A stretch of DNA of 64,000 nt from QHXW01 sp963752965. GTDB taxonomy: Bacteria; Acidobacteriota; Terriglobia; Bryobacterales; Bryobacteraceae. This document shows positions 25,208-33,636 of this stretch, piece by piece. The position numbers and the translations under genes were made by a program. The stretch spans positions 62,001-126,000 of the forward strand of contig CAVWAJ010000007.1 in the NCBI GenBank assembly GCA_963752965.1. The letters run 5' to 3'. The notes under the pieces are model-generated. The model searched no databases and was not told the origin of the DNA. It saw nothing but the letters and a program-made list of their open reading frames with translations. Position 1 is the first letter of the stretch. Each line of letters opens with the position of its first letter.

Positions 25208-26200
25208 ATGAATGATATGGACTACGTCAATCTCGGATCGGCCGGCTTGCAGGTTTCGCGGATTTGCCTCGGTACCATGACCTACGGATCCAAGCGCTGG
25301 AGACCATGGGTGCTCGAGGAAGAAGAAAGCCGCCCGTTCCTCCGGCGCGCCATCGAGCTGGGCATTAACTTTTTCGATACCGCCGACGTGTATTCCGATG
25401 GCGTGAGTGAAGAGATCCTGGGGCGCGCACTAAAAGATTCCGGGCTGTCGCGCGATCGTGTGGTGATCGCCACCAAAGTATTCAACCCCATGGGCGACGA
25501 TCCGAACCAGCGAGGCCTGTCGCGCAAGCACATTATGCACGCGATCGATGACAGCTTGTCTCGCTTGGGAACCGATTACGTGGACCTCTACCAGATCCAC
25601 CGCTTCGATTACACCACGCCCATCGAAGAGACACTCGATGCGCTGGATAGCGTAGTGAAAACCGGCAAAGCCCTGTACATCGGGGGATCGTCCATGTTTG
25701 CCTGGCAGTTTGCAAACATGCTCCACAAATCAGACGAACTTCACCTCTCGCGTTTCGTCACCATGCAGAATCACTACAACCTGATCTATCGCGAAGAAGA
25801 GCGCGAGATGATTCCGCTGTGCCGCGCCGAGGGTGTGGGCATCATTCCGTGGAGTCCGCTGGCGCGCGGTTTTCTGGCCGGCAACCGGAAGCAGGAAGGT
25901 TTTGGCGAGACGATCCGGGCGAAAACCGACGACTACGCACAGAAGATGTACTATCAGCCGTCGGATTTCACCGTCGTGGAGCGGCTGAGTGAAATTGCCA
26001 GCAAGCGTGGCGTGCCGAACGCGCAGGTGGCCCTCGCCTGGGTGCTTGCGCAGCCGGGCGTTACCGCGCCCATCGTCGGGGCAAGTAAAATGCAGCACCT
26101 GGATGACGCCGTGGCGGCGCTGCGTATCAAGCTGGATGAAACGGAGCTGAAAGCGCTCGCTGAGCCTTACCGGCCCCACACCGTGCTCGGGCACTCGTAG
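25208..26200 (+). CDS. Aldo/keto reductase
   Basis: 330 residues from ATG 25208 (an in-frame ATG at 25217 is an alternative; neither has a strong ribosome site). The (beta/alpha)8 NADPH-dependent reductase signature is complete: NLGSAGLQVSRICLGTM at the start, FFDTADVYSDG (catalytic Asp and Tyr), VVIATKVF (Lys), YQIHRFDYTTP (His), and the cofactor end APIVGASKMQHLDDAV. It resembles the YajO/AKR11-type branch. It should reduce or oxidise a sugar aldehyde or similar carbonyl in the cytoplasm. It is followed after 67 bp by an exported PLP enzyme and then a beta-helix protein on the same strand. Confidence 0.92.
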   Translation: MNDMDYVNLGSAGLQVSRICLGTMTYGSKRWRPWVLEEEESRPFLRRAIELGINFFDTADVYSDGVSEEILGRALKDSGLSRDRVVIATKVFNPMGDDPNQRGLSRKHIMHAIDDSLSRLGTDYVDLYQIHRFDYTTPIEETLDALDSVVKTGKALYIGGSSMFAWQFANMLHKSDELHLSRFVTMQNHYNLIYREEEREMIPLCRAEGVGIIPWSPLARGFLAGNRKQEGFGETIRAKTDDYAQKMYYQPSDFTVVERLSEIASKRGVPNAQVALAWVLAQPGVTAPIVGASKMQHLDDAVAALRIKLDETELKALAEPYRPHTVLGHS

Positions 26201-26267
26201 GTGCATGCCGCCTCTGGTCGAGGCGCGCCGCACTGGTTGCCCTTTCTGTGGCATCGTAGAGGAATCT

Positions 26268-27860
26268 ATGCGGCATTCATGGCTCGAAAAACTCGGCGGC
26301 ATCAACCGGCGGGAGCTCTTTCTGCGCGGCGGAGCGCTGGCGGCAGGGGCCGGCGCAACTCGCGGCCTTGCCCCGGCTGCTCCAGCGACGCTCGATCTCG
26401 GCCCCAGCATCTATCAATCCATCGGCGTCCGGCCCATCATCAACTGCATGGGCACCTACACCATCATCAGCGGCTCGCAAACTCTACCCGATGTGAAACG
26501 CGCCATGGAGGAAGCCTCGCGCCACTACGTCCATGTTGACGAGCTGATGAACGGAGTGGGCAAACGCCTGGCAGAGCTTACCGGCGCGGAATGGGGCATC
26601 GTCACCGCGGGTTGCTGCGCCGCGATCACGCACGTCACCGCCGCATGCATCGCGGGCGCCGATCCCGAGCGCATGCAGCGCCTTCCGTATCTGCGCGGGT
26701 TGAAGAGTGAAGTCATCATTCCGGATTACTCGCGCAACGTCTACGATCATGCCGTGCGCATGCTCGGCGTCAAGATCATCACCGCGAAAGACAAGACGGA
26801 ATTCGAGGCCGCGTTCAATGAGCGCACCGCCATGGTGTACATTCTGGCCGGGCCCGGCGATACCGGCCCGATGGGCACTGAGGTATTGTCCGCGATTGCC
26901 CGCCAGAAACGCGTGCCCGTCTTCGTGGATGCAGCGGCCGAGGTGCTGACCATTCCCAACGTACACTTGCAGCGCGGTGCAACCGTCGTTGCCTATAGCG
27001 GTGGAAAATGCCTGCGCGGGCCGCAGTGCGCCGGACTTTTGCTCGGCGAGAAGAACCTGCTGCAAGCCGCCTGGGCCAATAGCGCCCCGCATCATGCCTT
27101 CGGGCGATCACTCAAAGTCGGTAAAGAAGAAATCATGGGCATGCTGACCGCGGTCGACGCCTGGACCCGGCGCGACCACAACGCCGAGTGGGCCCAATGG
27201 ACCGCCTGGCTCGACCACATCTCAAAACGCGTGACCCAAGTCGAAGGCGTAACGGCCGAGATCAAGCAGCCCGACGAGGGCTTATCGAATCGCTCGCCCA
27301 GCCTCTTGATCCGCTGGGACGGTGCGCGCGTTGGAATCACCGGCCAGGAACTGCACAAGGTGCTGCTCGATACCGAGCCGCGCGTCATCGTCGATGACGC
27401 CCGTGGCTCCCGGCCCCAGCGGATGGACAGCCAGATTTCGCTCGTTGCCTACATGATGGCCCCCGGCGATGAGAAGGTTGTAGCCGAGCGGCTGCTCGCT
27501 TTATTATCGAAACCGCCGAAGATCGAAACGCCCGCTGCCCCGTCGGGCGAACCCGCCAACGTGACCGGCCAATGGGAAGCGCACGTCGAGTTCCTGCGCG
27601 GTTCCGCCCAACATACGCTCGTGCTGGAGCAGAAGGGCGCAAACTTGGCCGGCACCCATCACGGCGAAATTCTCTCCGGTGACCTCCACGGCACCGTAGC
27701 TGGCAACGAAGTGCAATTCCGCACCGTTCATCCCTACGAAGGTACGCAACTTTCCTACGCCTTCACCGGCAAAGTCGACGGCGACACCATCGAGGGTAAA
27801 GTGGGCCTGGGCGAATACGGCGAAGCCAAGTGGACGGCGAAGCGGCATAAGTATACGTAG
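26268..27860 (+). CDS. Tat-exported SelA/DgaE-like PLP enzyme with C-terminal beta domain
   Basis: 530 residues from ATG 26268 with AGAGGA just upstream. The N-terminus carries a twin-arginine signal (NRRELFLRGGALAAGAGA). Residues ~45-420 match the PLP fold-type I group that includes selenocysteine synthase SelA and D-glucosaminate-6-phosphate ammonia-lyase: GVRPIINCMGTYTIISG, TAGCCAAITHVTAACIAG, VPVFVDAAAEV and the Schiff-base lysine in YSGGKCLRGPQCAG. The last ~90 residues form a separate beta-rich domain (NVTGQWEAHVEFLRGS onward), perhaps for binding. A PLP enzyme of this family outside the cytoplasm is unusual. It probably eliminates from or deaminates an amino sugar acid or amino acid; substrate unknown. 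Confidence 0.85.
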   Translation: MRHSWLEKLGGINRRELFLRGGALAAGAGATRGLAPAAPATLDLGPSIYQSIGVRPIINCMGTYTIISGSQTLPDVKRAMEEASRHYVHVDELMNGVGKRLAELTGAEWGIVTAGCCAAITHVTAACIAGADPERMQRLPYLRGLKSEVIIPDYSRNVYDHAVRMLGVKIITAKDKTEFEAAFNERTAMVYILAGPGDTGPMGTEVLSAIARQKRVPVFVDAAAEVLTIPNVHLQRGATVVAYSGGKCLRGPQCAGLLLGEKNLLQAAWANSAPHHAFGRSLKVGKEEIMGMLTAVDAWTRRDHNAEWAQWTAWLDHISKRVTQVEGVTAEIKQPDEGLSNRSPSLLIRWDGARVGITGQELHKVLLDTEPRVIVDDARGSRPQRMDSQISLVAYMMAPGDEKVVAERLLALLSKPPKIETPAAPSGEPANVTGQWEAHVEFLRGSAQHTLVLEQKGANLAGTHHGEILSGDLHGTVAGNEVQFRTVHPYEGTQLSYAFTGKVDGDTIEGKVGLGEYGEAKWTAKRHKYT

Positions 27861-27916
27861 ACCGTCCCGACCCACGCCCAGTTATTTCAGCGATAATGTC
27901 TCCAAAAGGAATCCTC

Positions 27917-29185
27917 ATGAATAGCCGTTTTCTCTTAGCTCTCGTCACACTGGCCGCATGCCTGACCGCTAACGTCGCCTGCACCTCGCGTTCGATTGCG
28001 GGCTCCACTCTCCCGAACCGCACCATCACCGTCGCCCAATCCGGCAACGCCGAGGTCATCGGTACCGATAGCACAGCGCTCCAGAAGGCCGCGGATATGC
28101 TTCGCTCCGGTGACACTCTCGTCATCGGCCCCGGTACTTATCAGATGGACGCCAGCCTGCTCATCCCCTCGAACGTCACAGTGCGCGGCACTCCGGGCCA
28201 GACGATCCTGCTGAAGACCCGCGGCGTCGAGAGCAAGCTGATCGAGGACGGCGACTTCGGCGAAAGCTATCTGTCCGTCGCCGACCCCGAAAAGTTCCAT
28301 CCAGGCATGGGCGTCGAGATCCTCGACGACACGCTAAAGGAGGGCTGGGACGTCACCATCTCGAAAGTCGTCGCCGTTCACGATCACATGCTGCAAATCA
28401 ATCCGCCCACCGTCCGCGATTACGATCTCGACCAAAAGCACGCCCGCATTCGCAATACGTACCCGATCCTGTGCGCGATGAACGCGGAGAACGTCACTTT
28501 CGAAGACATCACGGTAGATGGAAATAAGGCCGAGAACGCGTATCTCGATGGCTGCCGCGGCGGCGCCATCTACATGTACAACGTGCGCAACGTTACCGTG
28601 AAGAACTGCGTCGCCCGCAACTACAATGGCGATGGCATTTCTTTTCAGATCTCGGACCATGTCCACGTCGTCAAAAGCGAGTCCTATGGGCAGACGGGCT
28701 ACGGCCTCCATCCCGGCACCGGCAGCGCGAATTCGGAGGTCGAGCATTGCCACCTGCACAACAACGGCGATATCGGCATTTTCCTGTGTTGGCGCGTGCG
28801 CCACGGCCAGTTTCATGACAACGTCATCGAAGACAACGGCCACTACGGGATTTCCATCGGCCACAAGGACACCGACAACGAATTCACCAACAACACCATC
28901 GCGCGTAACGGGGTGACGGGTGTTTATTTTCGCGAGGAGACTCCGCTGAATAGCGGTAACCGCAATACGTTCCGCAACAACAAGGTATTGGACAACGGCA
29001 GCGCCAAGGCCGGTTACGGATTCTACATCGCCGCCCACGTGACGGACACCGTCATCGCCGGCAACCAGATCTCCGACACGCGAGGCCCGAAAACCACGCA
29101 GCACTACGCTGTGTACAAAGCCAAGGGAGCCGGCTCCGTGCGCCTCGAGAACAATACCATCGAAGGCAACGGCAAGGTCGACTAG
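27917..29185 (+). CDS. Secreted right-handed beta-helix (pectate-lyase-like) protein
   Basis: Start chosen at ATG 27917, which has AAAGGA 6 bp upstream, giving 422 residues with a signal peptide (FLLALVTLAACLTANVAC) and possibly a lipid anchor. From about residue 50 it shows the pattern of parallel beta-helix proteins: ALQKAADMLRSGDTLVIGPG, then repeated coils such as NVTVKNCVARNYNGDGISFQ, NSEVEHCHLHNNGDIGIFL, HDNVIEDNGHYGISIGH and NEFTNNTIARNGVTGVYF. Such proteins are often polysaccharide lyases, epimerases or binding proteins. No catalytic set can be assigned. It is third in the AKR-PLP-beta-helix row and ends 4 bp before a convergent cytochrome gene. Confidence 0.87.
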   Translation: MNSRFLLALVTLAACLTANVACTSRSIAGSTLPNRTITVAQSGNAEVIGTDSTALQKAADMLRSGDTLVIGPGTYQMDASLLIPSNVTVRGTPGQTILLKTRGVESKLIEDGDFGESYLSVADPEKFHPGMGVEILDDTLKEGWDVTISKVVAVHDHMLQINPPTVRDYDLDQKHARIRNTYPILCAMNAENVTFEDITVDGNKAENAYLDGCRGGAIYMYNVRNVTVKNCVARNYNGDGISFQISDHVHVVKSESYGQTGYGLHPGTGSANSEVEHCHLHNNGDIGIFLCWRVRHGQFHDNVIEDNGHYGISIGHKDTDNEFTNNTIARNGVTGVYFREETPLNSGNRNTFRNNKVLDNGSAKAGYGFYIAAHVTDTVIAGNQISDTRGPKTTQHYAVYKAKGAGSVRLENNTIEGNGKVD

Positions 29186-29189
29186 CCCG

Positions 29190-30299
29190 CTATTGCACCG
29201 AATTCAAATACGCAATCAAATCCGCCAACTGCTGCGGGTTGTTGAACCGCGGCCAGCCGATGTGCGCCTGACGCATCCGCGAAAGCATCTGCGGCCCGTG
29301 CCCCCATAGCGCCGACATGATCGTCACCTCGGAGAATTTCCGGGCCTGCCCGGGCAGCGGCGGTGCGCCATGCTGCCCGCTGGCGTGGCAATCCGCGCAA
29401 TGCTTCTCGAGGAACACCTGCTTGCCCCGCGCTTCGTTGGCCGCCGGATAGACAAATTGCCGCATCCACAGAAAGCTCAGCAACTGCCGCATTTCGTCCT
29501 CGGTCAGCGAGGGCGGCGGCTGAATCATTCTGGGCGCGTGGTTCCACATGTCCACCGCGATATCGGTCAGCGTCAGGTTGTGCAGGCGGTCTTCGAGCGC
29601 CAGCTTCCCCGTGTGGCATTTGATGCAGCCCTTCGATTGGAACAGCGCCTCCCCGCCATTTCCTGACGTGTAGGCGAACCGTGAAGCCAGATGCTGCGCT
29701 TCGGGCACGGTGCGCAGGTACACCAGCACGTCGCTCAGCTCCTGCGTCGTAAACTGCTGCCACGCGATGTTTCGCCGCGCAAAAGCGTCGCGCATCCGGG
29801 CGCTGTGATTCCACATCTGCTGCACCAGGATGATCGGCTGTCCCAACGATTCCCACTTCACCACCGGCGGCGCGCCCTCCGCCCGCGATTCTGTGATCCC
29901 GTGGCAGTCCCCGCAGTGCTTCGCCGCGAATAACTCTTTGCCGCGCCCCGCGTCGCCAGGCTTATCGAAGAATCGCGAGGAATAAAAGAACGCAAACAGG
30001 TCGGCCGCCCCCTCCGGGCTGAGGCTCGGCTTCTCAATCTTCGCGCCTTCGATGGCCGCCCACATCACCGGCGCGTGGTTCCACATCGCGCTGGCCAGTT
30101 GCGCGGGCGTATAGCTCCGGTCGATTTGCCTGCCCAGATCCGGCGCCATCTTCCCGCCCTTGCCGTCGACACTGTGGCACTGAATGCAACGCTCGCGCTC
30201 GAACAGTTTTTCCCCGCGCTCGGAATCCCCCGGCACCACCGGGAGCGTCGCCGCGCTCACAACGAGAGACGCCGTCGCACAAATCGTTAGAAATCGCAC
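29190..30299 (-). CDS. Secreted tetra-haem class I-type cytochrome c
   Basis: 369 residues from GTG 30299, with GGTGAGC just upstream. A signal peptide (TICATASLVVSAATLP) precedes four c-type haem motifs: CIQCHSVDG, CGDCHGITE, CIKCHTGKL and CADCHASGQ, spaced roughly 90-100 residues apart. Each is followed by a similar mono-haem-like module with a conserved MWNHAPRM/MWNHSARM segment, whose Met is a candidate axial ligand. The protein thus looks like four tandem cytochrome c modules made by duplication. It would carry electrons in the periplasm, possibly from the exported dehydrogenases nearby. It is divergent from the exported hydroxyacid dehydrogenase and convergent with the beta-helix gene. 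Confidence 0.92.
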   Translation of the reverse strand: MRFLTICATASLVVSAATLPVVPGDSERGEKLFERERCIQCHSVDGKGGKMAPDLGRQIDRSYTPAQLASAMWNHAPVMWAAIEGAKIEKPSLSPEGAADLFAFFYSSRFFDKPGDAGRGKELFAAKHCGDCHGITESRAEGAPPVVKWESLGQPIILVQQMWNHSARMRDAFARRNIAWQQFTTQELSDVLVYLRTVPEAQHLASRFAYTSGNGGEALFQSKGCIKCHTGKLALEDRLHNLTLTDIAVDMWNHAPRMIQPPPSLTEDEMRQLLSFLWMRQFVYPAANEARGKQVFLEKHCADCHASGQHGAPPLPGQARKFSEVTIMSALWGHGPQMLSRMRQAHIGWPRFNNPQQLADLIAYLNSVQ

Positions 30300-30345
30300 A
30301 TGCTCACCCGATGTTCAGTATACCTGCCCCTCCGTACGTTGGCGC

Positions 30346-30351
30346 TATAAT
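30346..30351 (+). promoter_or_regulatory. Consensus -10 box TATAAT of the hydroxyacid dehydrogenase gene
   Basis: TATAAT lies 38 bp before GTG 30384 and only 8 bp before an upstream in-frame ATG (30360). Transcription from it would begin at about 30358, favouring the GTG start, which also has AAGGA at a suitable distance. The -35 region is weak. Confidence 0.5.
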
Positions 30352-30383
30352 CTGCCGATATGCCGATTCTCAAGGATGTTTAC

Positions 30384-31388
30384 GTGCGTCGTCTCGTTCT
30401 TCTTCTGGCGGTCTCCGTTTTCTCCGCCTCTGCGCAAACGAAAAAGATTGTGGTGATGGATGGGGAAGACATGGTGAAGGAGCTGCAAAGCGCCGCCCCG
30501 CAAGCGCGCATCGTTCCCGTCACGCATGCCAACGTCATGAAAGAGATCGCCGATGCCGACGGCTTTGTCGGCGACATCCGGCCCGAGGAAGTGCGCGCTG
30601 CCAAGAAACTCCAGTGGGTGCAGGTAATGAGCGCCGGCGTCGAAGGGGTCCTGTTCATGTCCGGCGGCAATGATCTGCGCGACAGCAACATCGTCCTCAC
30701 CAACAACAAAATCGTGCAAGGCCCCGAAATCGCAGATCACGCCATGGCCATGTTGCTCGCTCTAACCCGCCGTTTGCCAAAGTACATCGCGGAAATGCGC
30801 ACCGAGACGTTCGACCAGCACGCCTTCGACGGCATCGAATTGCGCGGAAAAACGGCCGTCGTAATCGGCGTGGGCGGCATCGGCATGCAGATCGCGCAGC
30901 GTGCCTGGGCCTTCGGCATGACCGTCATCGGCGTCGACCCCGAAGACAAGCCGTTTTCGCCGTTCCTCGCACGCGTCGTAAAGCCCGATCAAATCGACGA
31001 AGTGGTCCCGCGGGCCGATGTCGTGTTCATCTCCGCGCCGCATACCGAGCGAAGCCACAAGGAAATGGGCGCGCACGAATTCGAGCTCATGAAGCCGCAC
31101 TCGTACTTCATCGCCGTAAGCCGCGGCGGCATTTATGACATGAATGGCCTCGTAAAGGGCCTCGACAGCAGAAAACTGGCAGGCGCCGGCGTCGACGTCA
31201 CCGATCCCGAGCCCCTGCCCAAAGGCCACCCTCTCTGGAAATTCGATAACGTGATCATTACCCCGCACATCGCCGGCCGCTCCGATCAGGACAGCGCGCG
31301 CATGGTGGGAACCGCCAAGGAGAACCTAGCCCGCTTCGTTGCCGGCAAGCCCCTCGTCAACGTCGTCGACAAGCAAAAGGGATATTAG
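30384..31388 (+). CDS. D-2-hydroxyacid dehydrogenase family protein with a signal peptide
   Basis: 334 residues from GTG 30384 (AAGGA about 8 bp upstream); ATG 30360 would add eight residues. A signal peptide (RLVLLLAVSVFSASAQ) is followed by the two-domain fold of D-2-hydroxyacid dehydrogenases: LQWVQVMSAGVEGVLF, EIADHAMAMLLALTRRLP, the dinucleotide motif VVIGVGGIGMQIAQRA, AVSRGGIYDMNGLVKGL (catalytic Arg region), VDVTDPEPLPKGHPLW and TPHIAGRSD (catalytic His). All catalytic residues seem present. Family members are normally cytoplasmic because they need free NAD(P)H; export is unusual and suggests a tightly bound cofactor or a different electron acceptor. The neighbouring secreted cytochrome is a possible partner. 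Confidence 0.88.
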   Translation: MRRLVLLLAVSVFSASAQTKKIVVMDGEDMVKELQSAAPQARIVPVTHANVMKEIADADGFVGDIRPEEVRAAKKLQWVQVMSAGVEGVLFMSGGNDLRDSNIVLTNNKIVQGPEIADHAMAMLLALTRRLPKYIAEMRTETFDQHAFDGIELRGKTAVVIGVGGIGMQIAQRAWAFGMTVIGVDPEDKPFSPFLARVVKPDQIDEVVPRADVVFISAPHTERSHKEMGAHEFELMKPHSYFIAVSRGGIYDMNGLVKGLDSRKLAGAGVDVTDPEPLPKGHPLWKFDNVIITPHIAGRSDQDSARMVGTAKENLARFVAGKPLVNVVDKQKGY

Positions 31389-31394
31389 TAAGTG

Positions 31395-31418
31395 GTGGCG
31401 CACGCCTCGGCGTGCCGC
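31395..31418. repeat. REP-like palindrome, copy 1
   Basis: GTGGCGCACGCC-TC-GGCGTGCCGC lies 6 bp after the dehydrogenase stop, between two convergent genes. Its reverse complement differs from the palindrome at 47490-47513 in only two paired positions. Can fold into a hairpin and may act as a terminator or RNA-stability element. Confidence 0.6.
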
Positions 31419-31455
31419 TACCGGTCTTCAGCCAGCAGCCAAGTGCGCCCCGCGC

Positions 31456-33636
31456 TCACTTCCGCGCTCGCGCCATCCAGATATTCCCGGTGGTCTCCGC
31501 CAGGCTGAACAACAAACCGTCGCTCGTCACCGACAATCCCACTTTCCCCGGGCTGCCCAGGCTCGTCAACGACTGTTGCGAATGGTGGAAATGGTAAACC
31601 GGGAACGGCTCTCCCACCGGATGCTTGGTTTTGCGGTCCAGCCGTTCGGCCCAGATGCAACGGAATCCGTCCCGCTCCGACAGGAAATACAGCACGCCTC
31701 CGTCCGGGGACCACTTCACTTCCCGGTCCATGTGATTGCCATCGGTAACCGGGATCCACGTCTCCGGCCCTCCTGCATTTCCGTCGTGGAATGCGGTGAC
31801 GTAGATGGTTCTGCTCGAATCGTTGTCCACCGGGCGCGCCTGAAACGCTACCCACTCTCCATCGGGAGAAAAAGACTCTGGATAGAGCGCGAGTTTCGGA
31901 TGCCGGATCAATTCCTGCGTCTTTCCCGTGCTCAAGTCCAGCAGGCCCACACAATACGGCGAGCACGACTTGGCTTCGAATAACAGCTTCGAGCCGTCCG
32001 CCGAAAAGCAGCGCGGCGGCCCGCCATTCTTGTACACCTTGTCCTCCGCCCCCGCGGACGAGACAACGTGGATGGCCCAATCCGGGCTCGCAACCGCATA
32101 CGCCACCTTGGACCCGTCCGGCGTGATCTTTGGTGAGTCGAACTCCGACGGACTGGCCGCCAACACTGTGTCTTTGCCCACCGCCAGATCCTTGACCCAG
32201 ATTTCCCGCTTGCCCGACCGGTCTGCGGCGAACGCCAAACGCTGGTTCACCGAAATGGACGGGAACACTTCGGTGGAAAGGTCGCGCGTCACTCGCACCA
32301 GGTTGCCCGTTACCTTGCCTTGCTTGAGGTCGGTCGGAAGCCGCCACACGTTGGTGCTCGCCGCCACGCTGGAAAAAACCAGAGTGCCATTCGACGCCAC
32401 CGAAGGCTCGCCTTCCTGATCCGTTCCAAACGTCAGCCGCCGCGGATTGCCGCTGATCTTCCCGGTCCGTGGCGAGATGGTCGCTTTCCAGAGATTGGTT
32501 GTGTCGCGCTCGGCCGAAAAGTACACTTGATCATCTACCCACGCCGCCGGCCCGCCCGCCGAGAGATTCTGCCGCGCAAACGCCGCGAAAGCTCCCGTCT
32601 GCACCGGATCCCCTCCGTCCACCGGCGCAACCCACCAGTCCGGCGCAGAGGATTCGTCGCGCTGGCTCCAGAACAGCAGGTGCTTCCCGTCCGACGACCA
32701 AACCGCATCGTGCGCGCCATAGAATTTCGGCTGCACTTGCCGCGGCGTTCCTCCCGTCGCCGCCACAACGTAAACCTGGGTCCGCACAAAATACGGTTCC
32801 CCCACCCAATACACGATCCTCTGGCCATCCGGAGAGAATCGCGGCCCCCGGCCTTTGGTGGCAATTAGCTTCAAATCGCCACCCAGCACCGCCACGGTAT
32901 AAATGCCACCGCCATCCCGGTCCGAATGGAACACAACCTTCGATCCGTCGGGCGAAAACGAGGGCTCGGAGTCGTCCGCCGGGTTCGGCGCCAGACGCGC
33001 CCGGTCGCCGGCGCCAATGTTTTGCACCCAGATGTCGAGATTGCCTTCTCCGCTCCGGTCTGAGGCGTAAACCACCAGCTTCCCGTCGGGCGATATTGCC
33101 GGGTTGGTGGTGTAACCGGAGTCATACGTCAATTGCGTCAGCGCAAGATCCTCCGGCGACGGCCGCCGCAACCAGATGCTCGTAGTTGCCGCCAGAACGG
33201 CCAGAATCACCGCCCCTGCCGCATACACCCACCGCCGCGGGAGCCTCCGAAGTTCGCTACGCGGAGCACCATTCTCCCGCGCCGAGAAGATCGGCACGAA
33301 GGTCGATCCCAGGCTGACGATCACAGTGTCATCCTTGCCCGAACCTTCGTAGTACTCTTTCAATCGCTCCCGCAGCCGCCGTTTTTCCACACGGACCACG
33401 GACTTCTCACTGGCAGTGAATTCCCGCTGATTGAAAACCTTCTCGGCAATGAAGGACTCCGTCAGCCGGTCCCCGCGGCCTTCCAAGGTCTCTACAACGA
33501 TGAATTGAAGGAACTTGACCAGCGCGGGTGACAACGTTCCACTCGCCACGATGCGCTCGAGTTCGCGATAACGGGAACTCCACCGCAGTAGCGCCTTTCG
33601 CAATGGCGCTCGCCATGCCGGTGGCCCCTCCGGCAT
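31456..33636 (-). CDS. Membrane-anchored TolB-propeller protein with N-terminal regulator-like domain
   Basis: About 726 residues from ATG 33636; an in-frame TTG at 33666 is possible and neither has a clear ribosome site. Residues ~20-120 form a helical basic domain (SPALVKFLQFIVVETLEGRG, VVRVEKRRLRERLKEYYEG) that recurs in acidobacterial membrane proteins and resembles winged-helix regulators. One membrane helix follows (WVYAAGAVILAVLAATTSIW). The extracytoplasmic part is a TolB-like propeller of PD40/WD40-type blades: NPAISPDGKLVVYASDRSG, PSFSPDGSKVVFHSDRDG, KITPDGSKVAYAVASP. The layout recalls CadC-type one-component transmembrane regulators. It is divergent from the IS-interrupted TonB receptor gene, whose expression it may control. 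Confidence 0.82.
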   Translation of the reverse strand: MPEGPPAWRAPLRKALLRWSSRYRELERIVASGTLSPALVKFLQFIVVETLEGRGDRLTESFIAEKVFNQREFTASEKSVVRVEKRRLRERLKEYYEGSGKDDTVIVSLGSTFVPIFSARENGAPRSELRRLPRRWVYAAGAVILAVLAATTSIWLRRPSPEDLALTQLTYDSGYTTNPAISPDGKLVVYASDRSGEGNLDIWVQNIGAGDRARLAPNPADDSEPSFSPDGSKVVFHSDRDGGGIYTVAVLGGDLKLIATKGRGPRFSPDGQRIVYWVGEPYFVRTQVYVVAATGGTPRQVQPKFYGAHDAVWSSDGKHLLFWSQRDESSAPDWWVAPVDGGDPVQTGAFAAFARQNLSAGGPAAWVDDQVYFSAERDTTNLWKATISPRTGKISGNPRRLTFGTDQEGEPSVASNGTLVFSSVAASTNVWRLPTDLKQGKVTGNLVRVTRDLSTEVFPSISVNQRLAFAADRSGKREIWVKDLAVGKDTVLAASPSEFDSPKITPDGSKVAYAVASPDWAIHVVSSAGAEDKVYKNGGPPRCFSADGSKLLFEAKSCSPYCVGLLDLSTGKTQELIRHPKLALYPESFSPDGEWVAFQARPVDNDSSRTIYVTAFHDGNAGGPETWIPVTDGNHMDREVKWSPDGGVLYFLSERDGFRCIWAERLDRKTKHPVGEPFPVYHFHHSQQSLTSLGSPGKVGLSVTSDGLLFSLAETTGNIWMARARK

